Of a stretch of 64,000 bases of DNA, positions 33,282-41,951 are shown piece after piece. This DNA is from CAYPGT01 sp964512985 (lineage in GTDB: Bacteria > Cyanobacteriota > Vampirovibrionia > LMEP-6097), in contig CAZELI010000010.1 of the NCBI GenBank assembly GCA_964512985.1, positions 1 to 64,000 on the forward strand. The letters run 5' to 3'. Position 1 is the stretch's first letter. Each line of letters starts with the position of its first letter. Below the pieces are notes generated by a model, which made no database searches, was not told the DNA's origin, and saw only the letters and a program-made list of their open reading frames with translations. Both the position numbers and the translations under genes were made by a program.

Positions 33282-34607
33282 TTAAAAAGGAACTTTCGCA
33301 GCTAAATATAAAGGATATTTCTGCAACAATTCATCTGGACTAAGGTTTAGCTCTTGACCTGAAAGTATGATCATATACTTCGGCTTATATTTATCTGCAT
33401 ATGATTTTAAACTTTTACCACGAGTCTTATTTCCAGATTTAACCTCAATAGGAACAATCTCTCCTTTGATACTTCTAATAAATTCGATTTCTGCTTTGTT
33501 TTCGTTCCATGCATAGAATTTTTCACGACCAGCACTAGCATAAACTAATTCCTGTAAAACAAAGTTTTCAGCATAGTAACCTTTATATGTTCCAAACTGA
33601 AAATCCAATATCACTCTAGGGTCTAATCCGGATAAGGCTCGCAACATACCCATATCAAATAAATACAATTTGAAAAAATTCTCTTTTGTATAAGCTGATA
33701 AAGGTTGATCTATATGATGCAATACTTGTATCCTGTGAACCAAGCCCACAGCTTCTAACCAATCAATGCTGGATACCAATTGACTATATTTTGTTTTACC
33801 AGGAATAACATTTTTGAATTTAAATTTACTACTACTTTCATCGGCTTCTCTTGCAAGTTGTTCTGGAACATTCTGCAAAATTCTTGAAATATGCATAGAA
33901 TTTTCTTTTCCAGAATGCTTACCAATATCTGCATAATAATTTTCCAGAATCCTTTCCTGAACTGCAACTGTAGAGTTAATTCTATTAAGCAATAGATCAT
34001 CTTTATTATCAAAGAAGGCTTGCACTGCTGCTGGCATTCCGCCAACAATTAAATAATGTTTGAATAAATCCCACAATTGATCATGCGCATAGATCTTTTT
34101 GGTTTCAGGAATTGCTTGAAAATGCTCATATAACATTTCATTACCACTAGCTTGCAAAAACTCTTCATACGACATTGGTTGCATATGCAAGGTATCTACT
34201 TTACCCACTGGAAAGGAAACTCCTACGAGCTTAACTCCTAAGAGAGATCCTGTTGCCATTACTTTAAGTTCTGGCATATCTTCACAAAAATATTTCAAAC
34301 TTGTAATTGCTCGCGGACATTCCTGAATTTCATCAAAAATCAAAAGATCAGTCGTAGGATTTATTGTTTGATTAAATCTAGTTGCAAGTTTATTGATGAT
34401 TTCTTTTGGATCTAAATTCTCGTTAAAGTCTGCATGAACTAATTTATCTTTTTCAAAATTTATATAAATGTAGTTAGAAAAATGCTTCTTTGCAAATTCC
34501 AGTAAAATATAAGTCTTGCCTATTTGCCTGGCCCCATAAATAAGTAAAGGCTTACGACCTTTGGACTTAGACCATTCATCAAATTTAGCTAGAATAGTCC
34601 TTTTCAT
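33282..34607 (-). CDS. P-loop ATPase with DUF4143-type C-terminal domain
   Basis: 441 residues, Walker A GARQIGKT (25-32), Walker B LLIFDEIQECP and ATGSLLG sensor. The C-terminus has E375, E388-V-K390 (IEFIRSIKGEIVPIEVKSG), a complete (E)...ExK set of the PD-(D/E)XK fold. It is larger than the ATPases at 1 and 13 kb and belongs to a different branch (long ATPases with AENFVLQELVY). A CATAAT -10 sits about 7 nt before the ATG; a dyad with poly-A/T arms lies at 34644-34671. Unknown role; it sits behind the bat operon but has its own promoter. Confidence 0.87.
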   Translation of the reverse strand: MKRTILAKFDEWSKSKGRKPLLIYGARQIGKTYILLEFAKKHFSNYIYINFEKDKLVHADFNENLDPKEIINKLATRFNQTINPTTDLLIFDEIQECPRAITSLKYFCEDMPELKVMATGSLLGVKLVGVSFPVGKVDTLHMQPMSYEEFLQASGNEMLYEHFQAIPETKKIYAHDQLWDLFKHYLIVGGMPAAVQAFFDNKDDLLLNRINSTVAVQERILENYYADIGKHSGKENSMHISRILQNVPEQLAREADESSSKFKFKNVIPGKTKYSQLVSSIDWLEAVGLVHRIQVLHHIDQPLSAYTKENFFKLYLFDMGMLRALSGLDPRVILDFQFGTYKGYYAENFVLQELVYASAGREKFYAWNENKAEIEFIRSIKGEIVPIEVKSGNKTRGKSLKSYADKYKPKYMIILSGQELNLSPDELLQKYPLYLAAKVPF

Positions 34608-34643
34608 ATATCATATTATGCCATATTTATCTAAATTTCATAT

Positions 34644-34671
34644 CTAAAAAAGGGTTTTTTGCCTTTTTTAG
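34644..34671 (-). promoter_or_regulatory. Perfect 10-bp inverted repeat upstream of the ATPase
   Basis: CTAAAAAAGG, an 8-nt spacer (GTTTTTTG), then CCTTTTTTAG. It starts 23 bp upstream of the -10, next to the expected -35. Since it also lies 30 bp past the end of the bat operon, it could instead be a weak, U-rich terminator of that operon. Confidence 0.5.
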
Positions 34672-34700
34672 ACACATATTACCAAAGTTTTTAACCTAAA

Positions 34701-36470
34701 TTACCACGGCTTCATATTCTTAGCCTTAGCTTTACTGGCCTGACCTTGGTTTTGCTGGACTTCTCCTGGCTTAGCTTCCTGAGCTTGTCGCAATAATCTA
34801 TCGATATCTTCCTTATCTAAATTATTGTCTTGATCTTGTTGGGGTTTAGGTTGCTCACTTGGTTGCTCCCCTGGTTTATCGTTTTTGTTCTGTTTACCCT
34901 TATCGTTCTTACCGTCTTTATTCTTGTCTTGGTCTTTATTATTTTTGTTATCCTTCTGATCTTTTTTATCGTTGCCGTCTTTGTTCTTGTCCTGATCAGC
35001 AAGCTTCTTCTTAGCAAGTTCTAAATTATATTTAGCATCTTCATCATTAGGATCTATCCTTAAAGCATCCTCATAAGAAACAATAGCTTCCTTATACTCT
35101 TCTAACTGGAAATGAGCATTGCCCAGATCATAGAGAGCCCTCTCCTTAAGCTTACTAGAATGTGCTTCACTAGCGGCTCTACTGAAACTAGTGACAGCTT
35201 GATCATAAGCGCCCTCACGATAAGTAGCTACTCCGAGATTATAATTAAGTCTAGGATTATGCGGCTCAGCTACTTGTAACTTGAGATAGTCACTACGAGC
35301 TTCTTTATACTTCTCGCTTTGGAGCTTAGAGTCTGCAATCCATAAACGCGGATCGAAGATATTTGCTTGTGCTGGAAGTGTACTCATGAATAAGAATAGA
35401 ATTACAACTAGCTCAATGTGTCTTTTCTTAGTAGTAAAAATATTGCCCTTATTTTTACGGAACCAAACTTTAATCCTGTCATAGACTCCTATATCAATAC
35501 CCAAGAGTATCTCTAATAATAAAGCTATAAGCCCAATAGACATGAAGACTTGATAAGTTTCATACCATTGTTGAGTTCTACCAGATTTAACTATCTCAGA
35601 ACCTTGGTCAGTCTTGATGTGATCGTAATAGAGTTGATCCAAATGGAAGTCTCCTCCACTAGATCTGACGTAATAACCGCCACCAGCTTGGGCTATCTTC
35701 TTCAAGAAACTATCATCAAGTTTAGAAATAACTACACTACCATCAGTGTCACGAACTAGTCCTTGAGCTAATTGTATTGGTGCACCCTTAGCTGTACCAA
35801 TACCAAGAGTATAAATATTAATGCCTTCAGAGTGAGCTCTACTAACCAAAGCTAAAGTTTCTTCATCATGCTCCTCGCCATCACTCATTATGATTAATGC
35901 CTTACCCTCTGACTTAATATGCTCAAAAGCCTTGCGCGCTACTTCTACAGCAGACTTAATAGAAGTGCCTGGGGTTTCAACAGAATCAGTACTAATACTA
36001 GAAATCCAGTCTCTGACCATAAGATAGTCATGGGTTAAAGGAGATTGCAAGAAGGCATCACCAGCAAAAATTATCAATCCAATTCTATCACCAGAAAGTT
36101 TCTCAAGTAATTTATCTATTTCAAACTTCGCTCTAGCTAAACGATTAGGTGAGATATCCTCAGCAAGCATACTAGTAGAAACATCTAAGGCAATAATAAT
36201 ATTAGTTCCTTTAGTTTCGATTTCTTTCCAATCATAACCCCAACGTGGCGAAATGAAAGAAGTCACAAACATAGTCACCGCTAGCAATAATAGCGAATAT
36301 CTAATGATGGTCTTAGAGTTAGAACTATTAGGAAATAATGACTTAAGTTTATCTGGGCGGCATAGAATACCCAAAGCCTTAGATCTACGCTTCCAAGAAT
36401 AATACAGGAAGAATGCCATCGCTGGAATTAGCAGTATAAGAAATAGCAATTCTGGATGTTTTATATTCAT
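34701..36470 (-). CDS. BatB-BatC fusion: VWA domain, TPR and Lys/Asp/Asn tail
   Basis: 589 residues. Two N-terminal membrane helices precede a VWA domain with MIDAS D96-x-S98-x-S100 and a third helix near residue 310. After a further helix (HIELVVILFLFMSTLPA), TPR units (about 375-490: NLGVATYREGAYDQAV, ALYDLGNAHFQLEEYKEAI) are followed by a low-complexity Lys/Asp/Asn/Gln tail. In Bacteroides-type aerotolerance operons BatB (VWA) and BatC (TPR) are separate proteins; here they are one chain. The start overlaps the batA stop by 4 bp. Predicted inner-membrane partner of the MoxR ATPase. Confidence 0.87.
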   Translation of the reverse strand: MNIKHPELLFLILLIPAMAFFLYYSWKRRSKALGILCRPDKLKSLFPNSSNSKTIIRYSLLLLAVTMFVTSFISPRWGYDWKEIETKGTNIIIALDVSTSMLAEDISPNRLARAKFEIDKLLEKLSGDRIGLIIFAGDAFLQSPLTHDYLMVRDWISSISTDSVETPGTSIKSAVEVARKAFEHIKSEGKALIIMSDGEEHDEETLALVSRAHSEGINIYTLGIGTAKGAPIQLAQGLVRDTDGSVVISKLDDSFLKKIAQAGGGYYVRSSGGDFHLDQLYYDHIKTDQGSEIVKSGRTQQWYETYQVFMSIGLIALLLEILLGIDIGVYDRIKVWFRKNKGNIFTTKKRHIELVVILFLFMSTLPAQANIFDPRLWIADSKLQSEKYKEARSDYLKLQVAEPHNPRLNYNLGVATYREGAYDQAVTSFSRAASEAHSSKLKERALYDLGNAHFQLEEYKEAIVSYEDALRIDPNDEDAKYNLELAKKKLADQDKNKDGNDKKDQKDNKNNKDQDKNKDGKNDKGKQNKNDKPGEQPSEQPKPQQDQDNNLDKEDIDRLLRQAQEAKPGEVQQNQGQASKAKAKNMKPW

Positions 36471-37459
36471 ATGATCCTAAACAATAGCGTGTTTGCTAGC
36501 AACAACTCTCCCATAAAACTCATAAAAGCAATCCACAAGATAGTTTCATAGATATCTTTATATGAACTATATTGCTTAACTTGCATTTCTGTTTTCTCTA
36601 ACTTATCGATATAGTCATAGATTCTTGTTAAATCATTAGTACTTTGTGCACGGAAATATTGTCCGCCCGTTTGATTAGCAATCTTGATCAAAGATTCTTC
36701 ATCTATAGGCATAGCTTGCTGAACCATCACTGGACCCATCGGAGTATCTACCTTAAATGGCACTTCACCATCTTGCCCTATACCTATAGTATAAATTTTC
36801 ACGCCAAGTTCTTTTGCCATCTCAGTGGCTATTAGTGGAGGGATATTACCAGAAGTATTCTCACCATCGGTCATGAGAATTATTACTCTAGATTTAGCTT
36901 GCAGGTCTTTCAAGCGCTTCACCGCAATAGCGATAGCGTCTCCTATCGCCGTAGATCCGCCTACCATACCGATCTCCATATTATCGATCAAATCAATAAT
37001 GGCACCATGGTCTAAGGTAAGTGGACATTGAGTATAAGCCTTCTCTCCAAAGACCAGCAAAGCCAGTCTATCATTAGGACGCTTCAATACAAATTCCTGT
37101 AATAAACTTTTCAAGACTGTTAATCTATCTACTGTCTGTCCATTAAGCCTAAGGTCAAGCGCTGACATAGATTGTGAAGTATCTACAGCAAGCACCATAT
37201 CTAGTCCATTATGCTTGCTTACTGTGAACGATTGCCCTAATTGCGGTCTAGCTAATAGAATAATAATTAATGCAAGAGTAATAAGTCTCAGTAAGAACGG
37301 GAAATGATAACCAATCTTATCAAAGAACGACGAGTAGGCTTTATGATGCTCAGTTAGAGAGATGCTCAGATCGCTCTGATTAGCCCGAAAGAAATAAAGC
37401 AGTGCTATCACCGGGATAAGAATTAAGAATATTAAAACCCAGGGATTAGCAAAGATCAT
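36467..37459 (-). CDS. BatA-type VWA membrane protein
   Basis: 330 residues: two N-terminal helices, a VWA domain with MIDAS D93-T-S95-x-S97 and the later TDGENTSG, then a C-terminal helix (WIAFMSFMGELLLANTLLF). The family works with MoxR-type AAA ATPases in envelope stress or chaperone functions. It overlaps batB/C by 4 bp. Repeat copy F separates it from the upstream DUF4381-like gene of the same operon, so transcription must cross that palindrome. Confidence 0.88.
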   Translation of the reverse strand: MIFANPWVLIFLILIPVIALLYFFRANQSDLSISLTEHHKAYSSFFDKIGYHFPFLLRLITLALIIILLARPQLGQSFTVSKHNGLDMVLAVDTSQSMSALDLRLNGQTVDRLTVLKSLLQEFVLKRPNDRLALLVFGEKAYTQCPLTLDHGAIIDLIDNMEIGMVGGSTAIGDAIAIAVKRLKDLQAKSRVIILMTDGENTSGNIPPLIATEMAKELGVKIYTIGIGQDGEVPFKVDTPMGPVMVQQAMPIDEESLIKIANQTGGQYFRAQSTNDLTRIYDYIDKLEKTEMQVKQYSSYKDIYETILWIAFMSFMGELLLANTLLFRII

Positions 37460-37505
37460 AAGGATCCTCCTATTATTAACAAGGCTGTCAACTTAAAGAC
37501 ACCAT

Positions 37506-37609
37506 CGTCATCCTGAGGAGCAACCGTAGGTTGCGACGTCAGGATCCACTCTGCATGCTTCTTAGTAGTGGATCCTGACGGTCGGGCTTCGCCCTCCCTC
37601 AGGATGACG
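37506..37609 (+). repeat. Nested palindromic repeat, copy F, inside the bat operon
   Basis: Same orientation as copy A with matched CAGGATCCACT/AGTGGATCCTG inner arms and a shortened centre. It fills the 156-bp space between batA and the DUF4381-like gene, both read on the minus strand, and ends 6 bp from the latter's stop codon. As RNA it would be an internal hairpin of the operon transcript. Confidence 0.9.
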
Positions 37610-37615
37610 AGCGTT

Positions 37616-38236
37616 TTATACCTGTACATTCTCGACCCCCTCCAATGTAGCTTCATCCTGTATCAAACCAGTAGTATTCACTGCCCTTGCTTCCTCTGCT
37701 GCCACTGTATCTTCAATCGCTCTAATAATCTCTAAGGTAGATTCGATATCTTTTGCCTTAGTATCCATAGGCACAGTATAAAGAGCAAACTTCGCTAAAT
37801 CCGCTCGCTGAAAGATCTTGCTGAGTAACATTGCTTGGCTAGTTTGAATGCGGCGTTCGCTGATTAGTATCTCTCGCATTTCATCTTCTGTCTTATCGAG
37901 TGCATGCATGCCGAGACGCTGCTCTAAATAGATCCTAATATATTCAGAATAAGACAGATAGAAATCCTTGCTATTTCTACTGAGATCTAGTTCCTTAAGC
38001 CTCTTAACAGTAAGCTGATAAATAGTGAGGTCTGCATCTGGCTTCTTCTTAATATATCTCATATAAATAAAATAGGCTAAGTAAGCTAGAGCTATCACCA
38101 GTAAACTGATTTGAAGCCAAGCTGGGATCTCAATCGCATAAAAACCTTGAATATCTCTTAGTTGTTCCTCCGCAGGAACCGAACTAGATATACCTGGAGC
38201 AGTGGGCATTGAATTAATAAGCGTATTGGTTGGCAT
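37616..38236 (-). CDS. DUF4381-like membrane protein of the bat operon
   Basis: 206 residues: a periplasmic N-terminal tail, one membrane helix (LQISLLVIALAYLAYFIYMRY, about 42-62) and a cytoplasmic helical domain (YQLTVKRLKELDLSRNSKDFYLSYSEYIRIYLEQRL...RADLAKFALYTV). This layout is that of DUF4381 proteins coded between DUF58 and batA genes. Its start overlaps the DUF58 stop by one base. Probable structural partner of the VWA proteins; exact role unknown. Confidence 0.75.
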   Translation of the reverse strand: MPTNTLINSMPTAPGISSSVPAEEQLRDIQGFYAIEIPAWLQISLLVIALAYLAYFIYMRYIKKKPDADLTIYQLTVKRLKELDLSRNSKDFYLSYSEYIRIYLEQRLGMHALDKTEDEMREILISERRIQTSQAMLLSKIFQRADLAKFALYTVPMDTKAKDIESTLEIIRAIEDTVAAEEARAVNTTGLIQDEATLEGVENVQV

Positions 38237-39117
38237 TAGCTCCTTCTCTCCCGCATTAGAAATAAATTCAACAGAGTTGAAATATAAGGTCTATTAGTAG
38301 ATAGGTCTAAGAAGTCCACACCAAGCTTTTTAAATTTAGCTTTCAATATTGCTAAGTGTTTTTGTTGTGAATGAGCAAATAATTCACGCATAGATTTCTT
38401 ATTAAGGTTAAGAAGCTCTTTATGACTGGTTTCTGGGTTAATCACTTCGATATAACCAATATTAGGTAAAGAGAACTCACGCGGGTCACGCACTGAGATC
38501 GCTATCAAGTCTTGAGTTCTGCGCAAGAGTTTTAACTCCCGTTCATAATCTGTAGCATCAATAAAATCAGAAATCAAAAACACTATCGTATGTCTCGGAA
38601 TCAGACTAATCGCCTCAGTGAGAGCAGTTTTAAGATCGGTACGCTTGGAGCGTGGTTGAAAAGTTAGCAGGTCTTTGATCAGACGAAATATATGTGCCTT
38701 ACCTTGTTTAGGCGGAACGTAGCTTTCTACCTTATCAGTAATCAACATCATGCCAACTTTATCGTTACTCTTAATTGCCAGGGAAGCCAGTACTGAAGCG
38801 AGTTCTATCGACATCTCGCGTTTGTTTTGCTCCTGAGTACCAAAGCTACTAGAAGCACTAAGATCCACTATCACCACTATAGATAGTTGACGCTCTTCTT
38901 TATACTGACGAATAAAAGGGGCTTGCATTCTTGCTGTCACCTTCCAATCAATGCTACGCAGATCATCTCCGATCTGATATTCGCGTATAGCCTCGAAGTT
39001 CAGTCCCTTCCCCTTAAACGCTGACTTGAACTCACCTGAGAGTATCTCCGATGCCATACGATCAGTTTTCACTTGAATTTTTTTGATCTTGGCAAGTAGT
39101 TCTTGAGATATTAACAT
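38236..39117 (-). CDS. DUF58 protein (VWA-like, MoxR partner)
   Basis: 293 residues. The signature LSGEFKSAFKGKGLNFEAIREYQIGDDLRSIDWKVTARM and the following IRQYKEERQLSIVVIVDLSASSSFG mark a DUF58 protein with a degenerate VWA fold (D-L-S-A-S-S MIDAS-like). Cytoplasmic, second gene of moxR-DUF58-DUF4381-batA-batB/C. It begins 12 bp after moxR. Confidence 0.9.
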   Translation of the reverse strand: MLISQELLAKIKKIQVKTDRMASEILSGEFKSAFKGKGLNFEAIREYQIGDDLRSIDWKVTARMQAPFIRQYKEERQLSIVVIVDLSASSSFGTQEQNKREMSIELASVLASLAIKSNDKVGMMLITDKVESYVPPKQGKAHIFRLIKDLLTFQPRSKRTDLKTALTEAISLIPRHTIVFLISDFIDATDYERELKLLRRTQDLIAISVRDPREFSLPNIGYIEVINPETSHKELLNLNKKSMRELFAHSQQKHLAILKAKFKKLGVDFLDLSTNRPYISTLLNLFLMRERRS

Positions 39118-39129
39118 TTAAAGTTTCCG

Positions 39130-40155
39130 TTACGGCACCTCAATACTATCGAAAATAACACTGACAATATTATCTACTGTCTTATCCTCAGCTTCCGCTT
39201 CAAAGCTCATAACAATACGCTGCCTCAATACATCAAAACCCACACTCTTAACATCTTGCGGAGTAACGTAAGCACGTCCTTGTAAGTAAGCATGAGTACG
39301 TGCAGCAAGCGCAAGTGCAATAGAAGCACGTGGTGAAGCACCATAAGCAATCAAACCATCTAACTCTTTAATCTTATGCGTTTTACCAGAGCTTTTCACT
39401 TCGCCGGTTCTAGTTGCAAACACTATATCAATAATATAATCCTGCACTTTCTCATCAATATAAATACGATCCACTAAATCTCGTGCTTTAAATATATCTT
39501 CTCTGCTGATAACCTGGCTAAGCTTAGTATCACGTTTAAGAGACATCATATTCATGATCTTTTTCTCTTCCTCGCGATTAGGATAATCAATCTTCAGCTT
39601 CATCATAAATCTATCCATCTGCGCTTCAGGTAAAGCATAAGTGCCCTCCTGCTCAAGTGGGTTTTGCGTTGCAAGTACAATAAACGGTTCATCGAGCTTA
39701 TACGATGTAGAACCTATAGTCACCTGCTTCTCAGCCATAGCCTCTAGCAGTGCAGATTGTACTTTTGCTGGCGCGCGGTTAATCTCATCCGCCAGAATCA
39801 GGTTAGAGAATATAGGACCTTTCTTCGTCTCAAAGTCATTAGTATTAGGTTTATAAATCTGCGTACCAATCAAATCCGCTGGAAGCAAGTCTGGAGTGAA
39901 CTGAATACGCTGAAAATTCAAACCTATGCATTGGGATAAACTCTTAACCGTCTCGGTCTTAGCCAGCCCAGGCACCCCCTCGATCAATATATGACCACCA
40001 GCAATAATCCCCAATAATAAACGCTCTATAAAAAGCTCCTGCCCTATGATTTTCCTGTGTATTTCTTGTTTAACTTTTTGGAATATTTGTGAGTGAATTT
40101 GTATATCGGTAGTTAACTGTTCTAAATCTGAACTTGTATTTATAGTCTCGGTCAT
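39130..40155 (-). CDS. MoxR-type AAA+ ATPase
   Basis: 341 residues. Walker A GVPGLAKT (60-67), Walker B LILADEINRAP with the following KVQSALLEAMAEKQVT, sensor 1 ATQNPLEQEGTY, then the C-terminal lid (YGASPRASIALALAARTHAYLQGR). MoxR ATPases act as chaperone-like factors for VWA partners; all partners are coded just behind it. First gene of a five-gene operon (40155 to 34701). Confidence 0.94.
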   Translation of the reverse strand: MTETINTSSDLEQLTTDIQIHSQIFQKVKQEIHRKIIGQELFIERLLLGIIAGGHILIEGVPGLAKTETVKSLSQCIGLNFQRIQFTPDLLPADLIGTQIYKPNTNDFETKKGPIFSNLILADEINRAPAKVQSALLEAMAEKQVTIGSTSYKLDEPFIVLATQNPLEQEGTYALPEAQMDRFMMKLKIDYPNREEEKKIMNMMSLKRDTKLSQVISREDIFKARDLVDRIYIDEKVQDYIIDIVFATRTGEVKSSGKTHKIKELDGLIAYGASPRASIALALAARTHAYLQGRAYVTPQDVKSVGFDVLRQRIVMSFEAEAEDKTVDNIVSVIFDSIEVP

Positions 40156-40253
40156 AGGATCTCCTCTCTATATGATAGCTGATATAGTGATTTTAATAAA
40201 AATACAAACTGTTTTCTAGGGGATTTAGGAAGTTTTAAGCTAAGTAAGAGTAA

Positions 40254-40721
40254 TCAATTATCATCAGGATCTACTACTTGATCTCTAACATTATCTAACA
40301 ATTGACCAAATGTCTCAGGATACCCCACTCTTTCTAGATTGAATTTTTCACGTAATTTTGCCTCTATTTTCGACCATTCTATTGGAAAACGGTCGTTTAA
40401 TACACGGAGCGGAGTCTTTCTTGTCATTTCAGTCTCAGGCGGTAATCTTAATACCTCCACTATAACTGATTTTATTATAGACTTAAGTAAATTTCTATCA
40501 TGACCAATCTTACTCTTATCAACAATTTGATGCAACGCTTGTACTCTCTGATCATTATTACGATCATTATTTAATAAACTAAAAGCAACTGCATCGGCAA
40601 CATCTCCTACTTTAGCTAATACATGCGGATTTTTTTTGTCGAGCATATAAGGCTTAGCTGCTATTTTGAAAGCTTCTCTTAATCCATTAAATAATTGCGG
40701 TCCTGTACAAGTTGTTGACAT
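40254..40721 (-). CDS. Hypothetical 155-residue protein
   Basis: Mostly helical and charged, with no signal peptide or membrane helix. Segments such as VADAVAFSLLNNDRNNDQRVQALHQIVDKSK and SIIKSVIVEVLRLPPETE suggest a small alpha-helical bundle. It ends with an acidic DPDDN tail. It lies upstream of moxR on the same strand (98 bp gap), and downstream of a GTAAC-type element and terminator that belong to the barrel gene. Family not recognised. Confidence 0.6.
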   Translation of the reverse strand: MSTTCTGPQLFNGLREAFKIAAKPYMLDKKNPHVLAKVGDVADAVAFSLLNNDRNNDQRVQALHQIVDKSKIGHDRNLLKSIIKSVIVEVLRLPPETEMTRKTPLRVLNDRFPIEWSKIEAKLREKFNLERVGYPETFGQLLDNVRDQVVDPDDN

Positions 40722-40782
40722 AATAGTACAGAAGATAACATAAAATCATCGCAAATAACAATCTGTATTAATTGTATTAATA

Positions 40783-40813
40783 GTAACGTTCCGACTTCGC
40801 ACGCTCCTGTTAC
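40783..40813 (+). repeat. GTAAC...GTTAC element, copy 2 (left bracket)
   Basis: A 31-bp sequence from GTAACGTTCCGACTTCG to CACGCTCCTGTTAC. An inverted copy with one mismatch lies at 41904-41934; together they bracket the outer-membrane barrel gene. A terminator follows after 12 bp, the same arrangement as at 20067-20143. Confidence 0.8.
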
Positions 40814-40825
40814 CAATTTAAAATA

Positions 40826-40855
40826 AAAGAGCCCTACATTGCTGCAGGGCTCTTT
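40826..40855. terminator. Intrinsic terminator of the barrel gene
   Basis: AAAGAGCCCT, a 10-nt loop, AGGGCTCTTT: perfect 10-bp stem with an A-run at one end and a T-run at the other. It lies 25 bp past the stop of the barrel gene on the minus strand. Confidence 0.85.
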
Positions 40856-40880
40856 GTTTAATTAGACTCTAAATATAAAT

Positions 40881-41708
40881 TTAGAACGTTGTGAAGATGC
40901 TAGCCTGAACACCAAAATCCGGTGAAACAGAAGTAAGTCCGATAGGAACGCCAGCTCTGAACTGAACATCACCTATAGGGATGATTAAACCAGGAACTAA
41001 TCTTAAGTCAGTACCGATACCACTGTTATAAACACTGTTACCTAATAGACCGATAGATAGGCCTGCGCCATCACCAATACCCAACACAGCTTCATTATAG
41101 TAAACAAGTGAGTTCTGAACTTCACCAAGCTCAGGTACGTCGAATCTATATGCAACGTCACCGAACCAAGTTAAGCAATCAGCTAACTTAAATGAATACT
41201 CTAAACCAGTCTGGAAGCCATAAGCATTCACACCTTGAACTGGTCTAAGTACGTTAGTTGATAATAAACTATTGTGAACGAAAGGGAAGTTTTGGTTAAT
41301 GTAAGCAGTGATGTTTACATCATCTCCTTGAACTAATCCAGCTTCTAAAGTTAGGCCTAAATTATTAAACCCCAAAGCCGCAGACTCAGCCTCAACTCCA
41401 CCAATAGCAGTCTCAGCTGTACCATGCGTTAAAGCACTGTTCAAACCGATTCTAACTGGAATACCAATATCGAAACTTTGTCTAAAATCTACTCTTGGAA
41501 GATTCATTACACCAGTACGGAAATCACCAGGACCTCCACCGATACTTGAGTGGTCACGGAACCAATCAAAACCAACAGTTAACTGTTGATTGTGATCATC
41601 GTCAGTATTAATATGTGCAGGTTGCACATTTAATGGCGCTAATGTAGCTGCTTGTGCAGTTGAAACACACATCGCTAGCAACATCGCTAAAAGTATTGTT
41701 TTTTTCAT
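40881..41708 (-). CDS. Outer-membrane beta-barrel protein, porin-like
   Basis: 275 residues from the ATG (a TTG just upstream is in frame but worse placed for the AGGAGAT Shine-Dalgarno). Signal peptide MKKTILLAMLLAMCVSTAQA with an AQA-A cleavage site. The mature part alternates polar and hydrophobic residues in about ten to twelve strands (LTVGFDWF, FDIGIPVRIGL, GLTLEAGLV, VQFRAGVPIGL) and ends in Phe (QASIFTTF), the outer-membrane sorting signal. Family not identified. It is bracketed by inverted 31-bp repeats (40783-40813, 41904-41934), so it may be a cassette. Confidence 0.75.
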   Translation of the reverse strand: MKKTILLAMLLAMCVSTAQAATLAPLNVQPAHINTDDDHNQQLTVGFDWFRDHSSIGGGPGDFRTGVMNLPRVDFRQSFDIGIPVRIGLNSALTHGTAETAIGGVEAESAALGFNNLGLTLEAGLVQGDDVNITAYINQNFPFVHNSLLSTNVLRPVQGVNAYGFQTGLEYSFKLADCLTWFGDVAYRFDVPELGEVQNSLVYYNEAVLGIGDGAGLSIGLLGNSVYNSGIGTDLRLVPGLIIPIGDVQFRAGVPIGLTSVSPDFGVQASIFTTF

Positions 41709-41903
41709 CAAATTTATCTCCTATTTTGTTTTCTCTTATTAAAGAAAGAACTGTGCCAATTAGTTAAAACTAACACCAGGGTATATGCTCTCATAAGATT
41801 AGCCTTTTGTACAATATGTACTTCACAAAATTAATTTTTAAAGAACCATGTTCCTTGAATTATCGAAGTTAATTCTTAATTTATACGTAATTATCTTAAA
41901 GAA

Positions 41904-41934
41904 GTAACAGGAGCGTGCGAAGTCGGAATGTTAC
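41904..41934 (-). repeat. GTAAC...GTTAC element, copy 3 (right bracket)
   Basis: Inverted relative to copy 2, with 30 of 31 bases matching. It lies in the divergent region between the barrel gene and the nagA-like gene, 17 bp before the nagA-like ATG. Confidence 0.8.
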
Positions 41935-41951
41935 TAGTATTATAAATTTAA

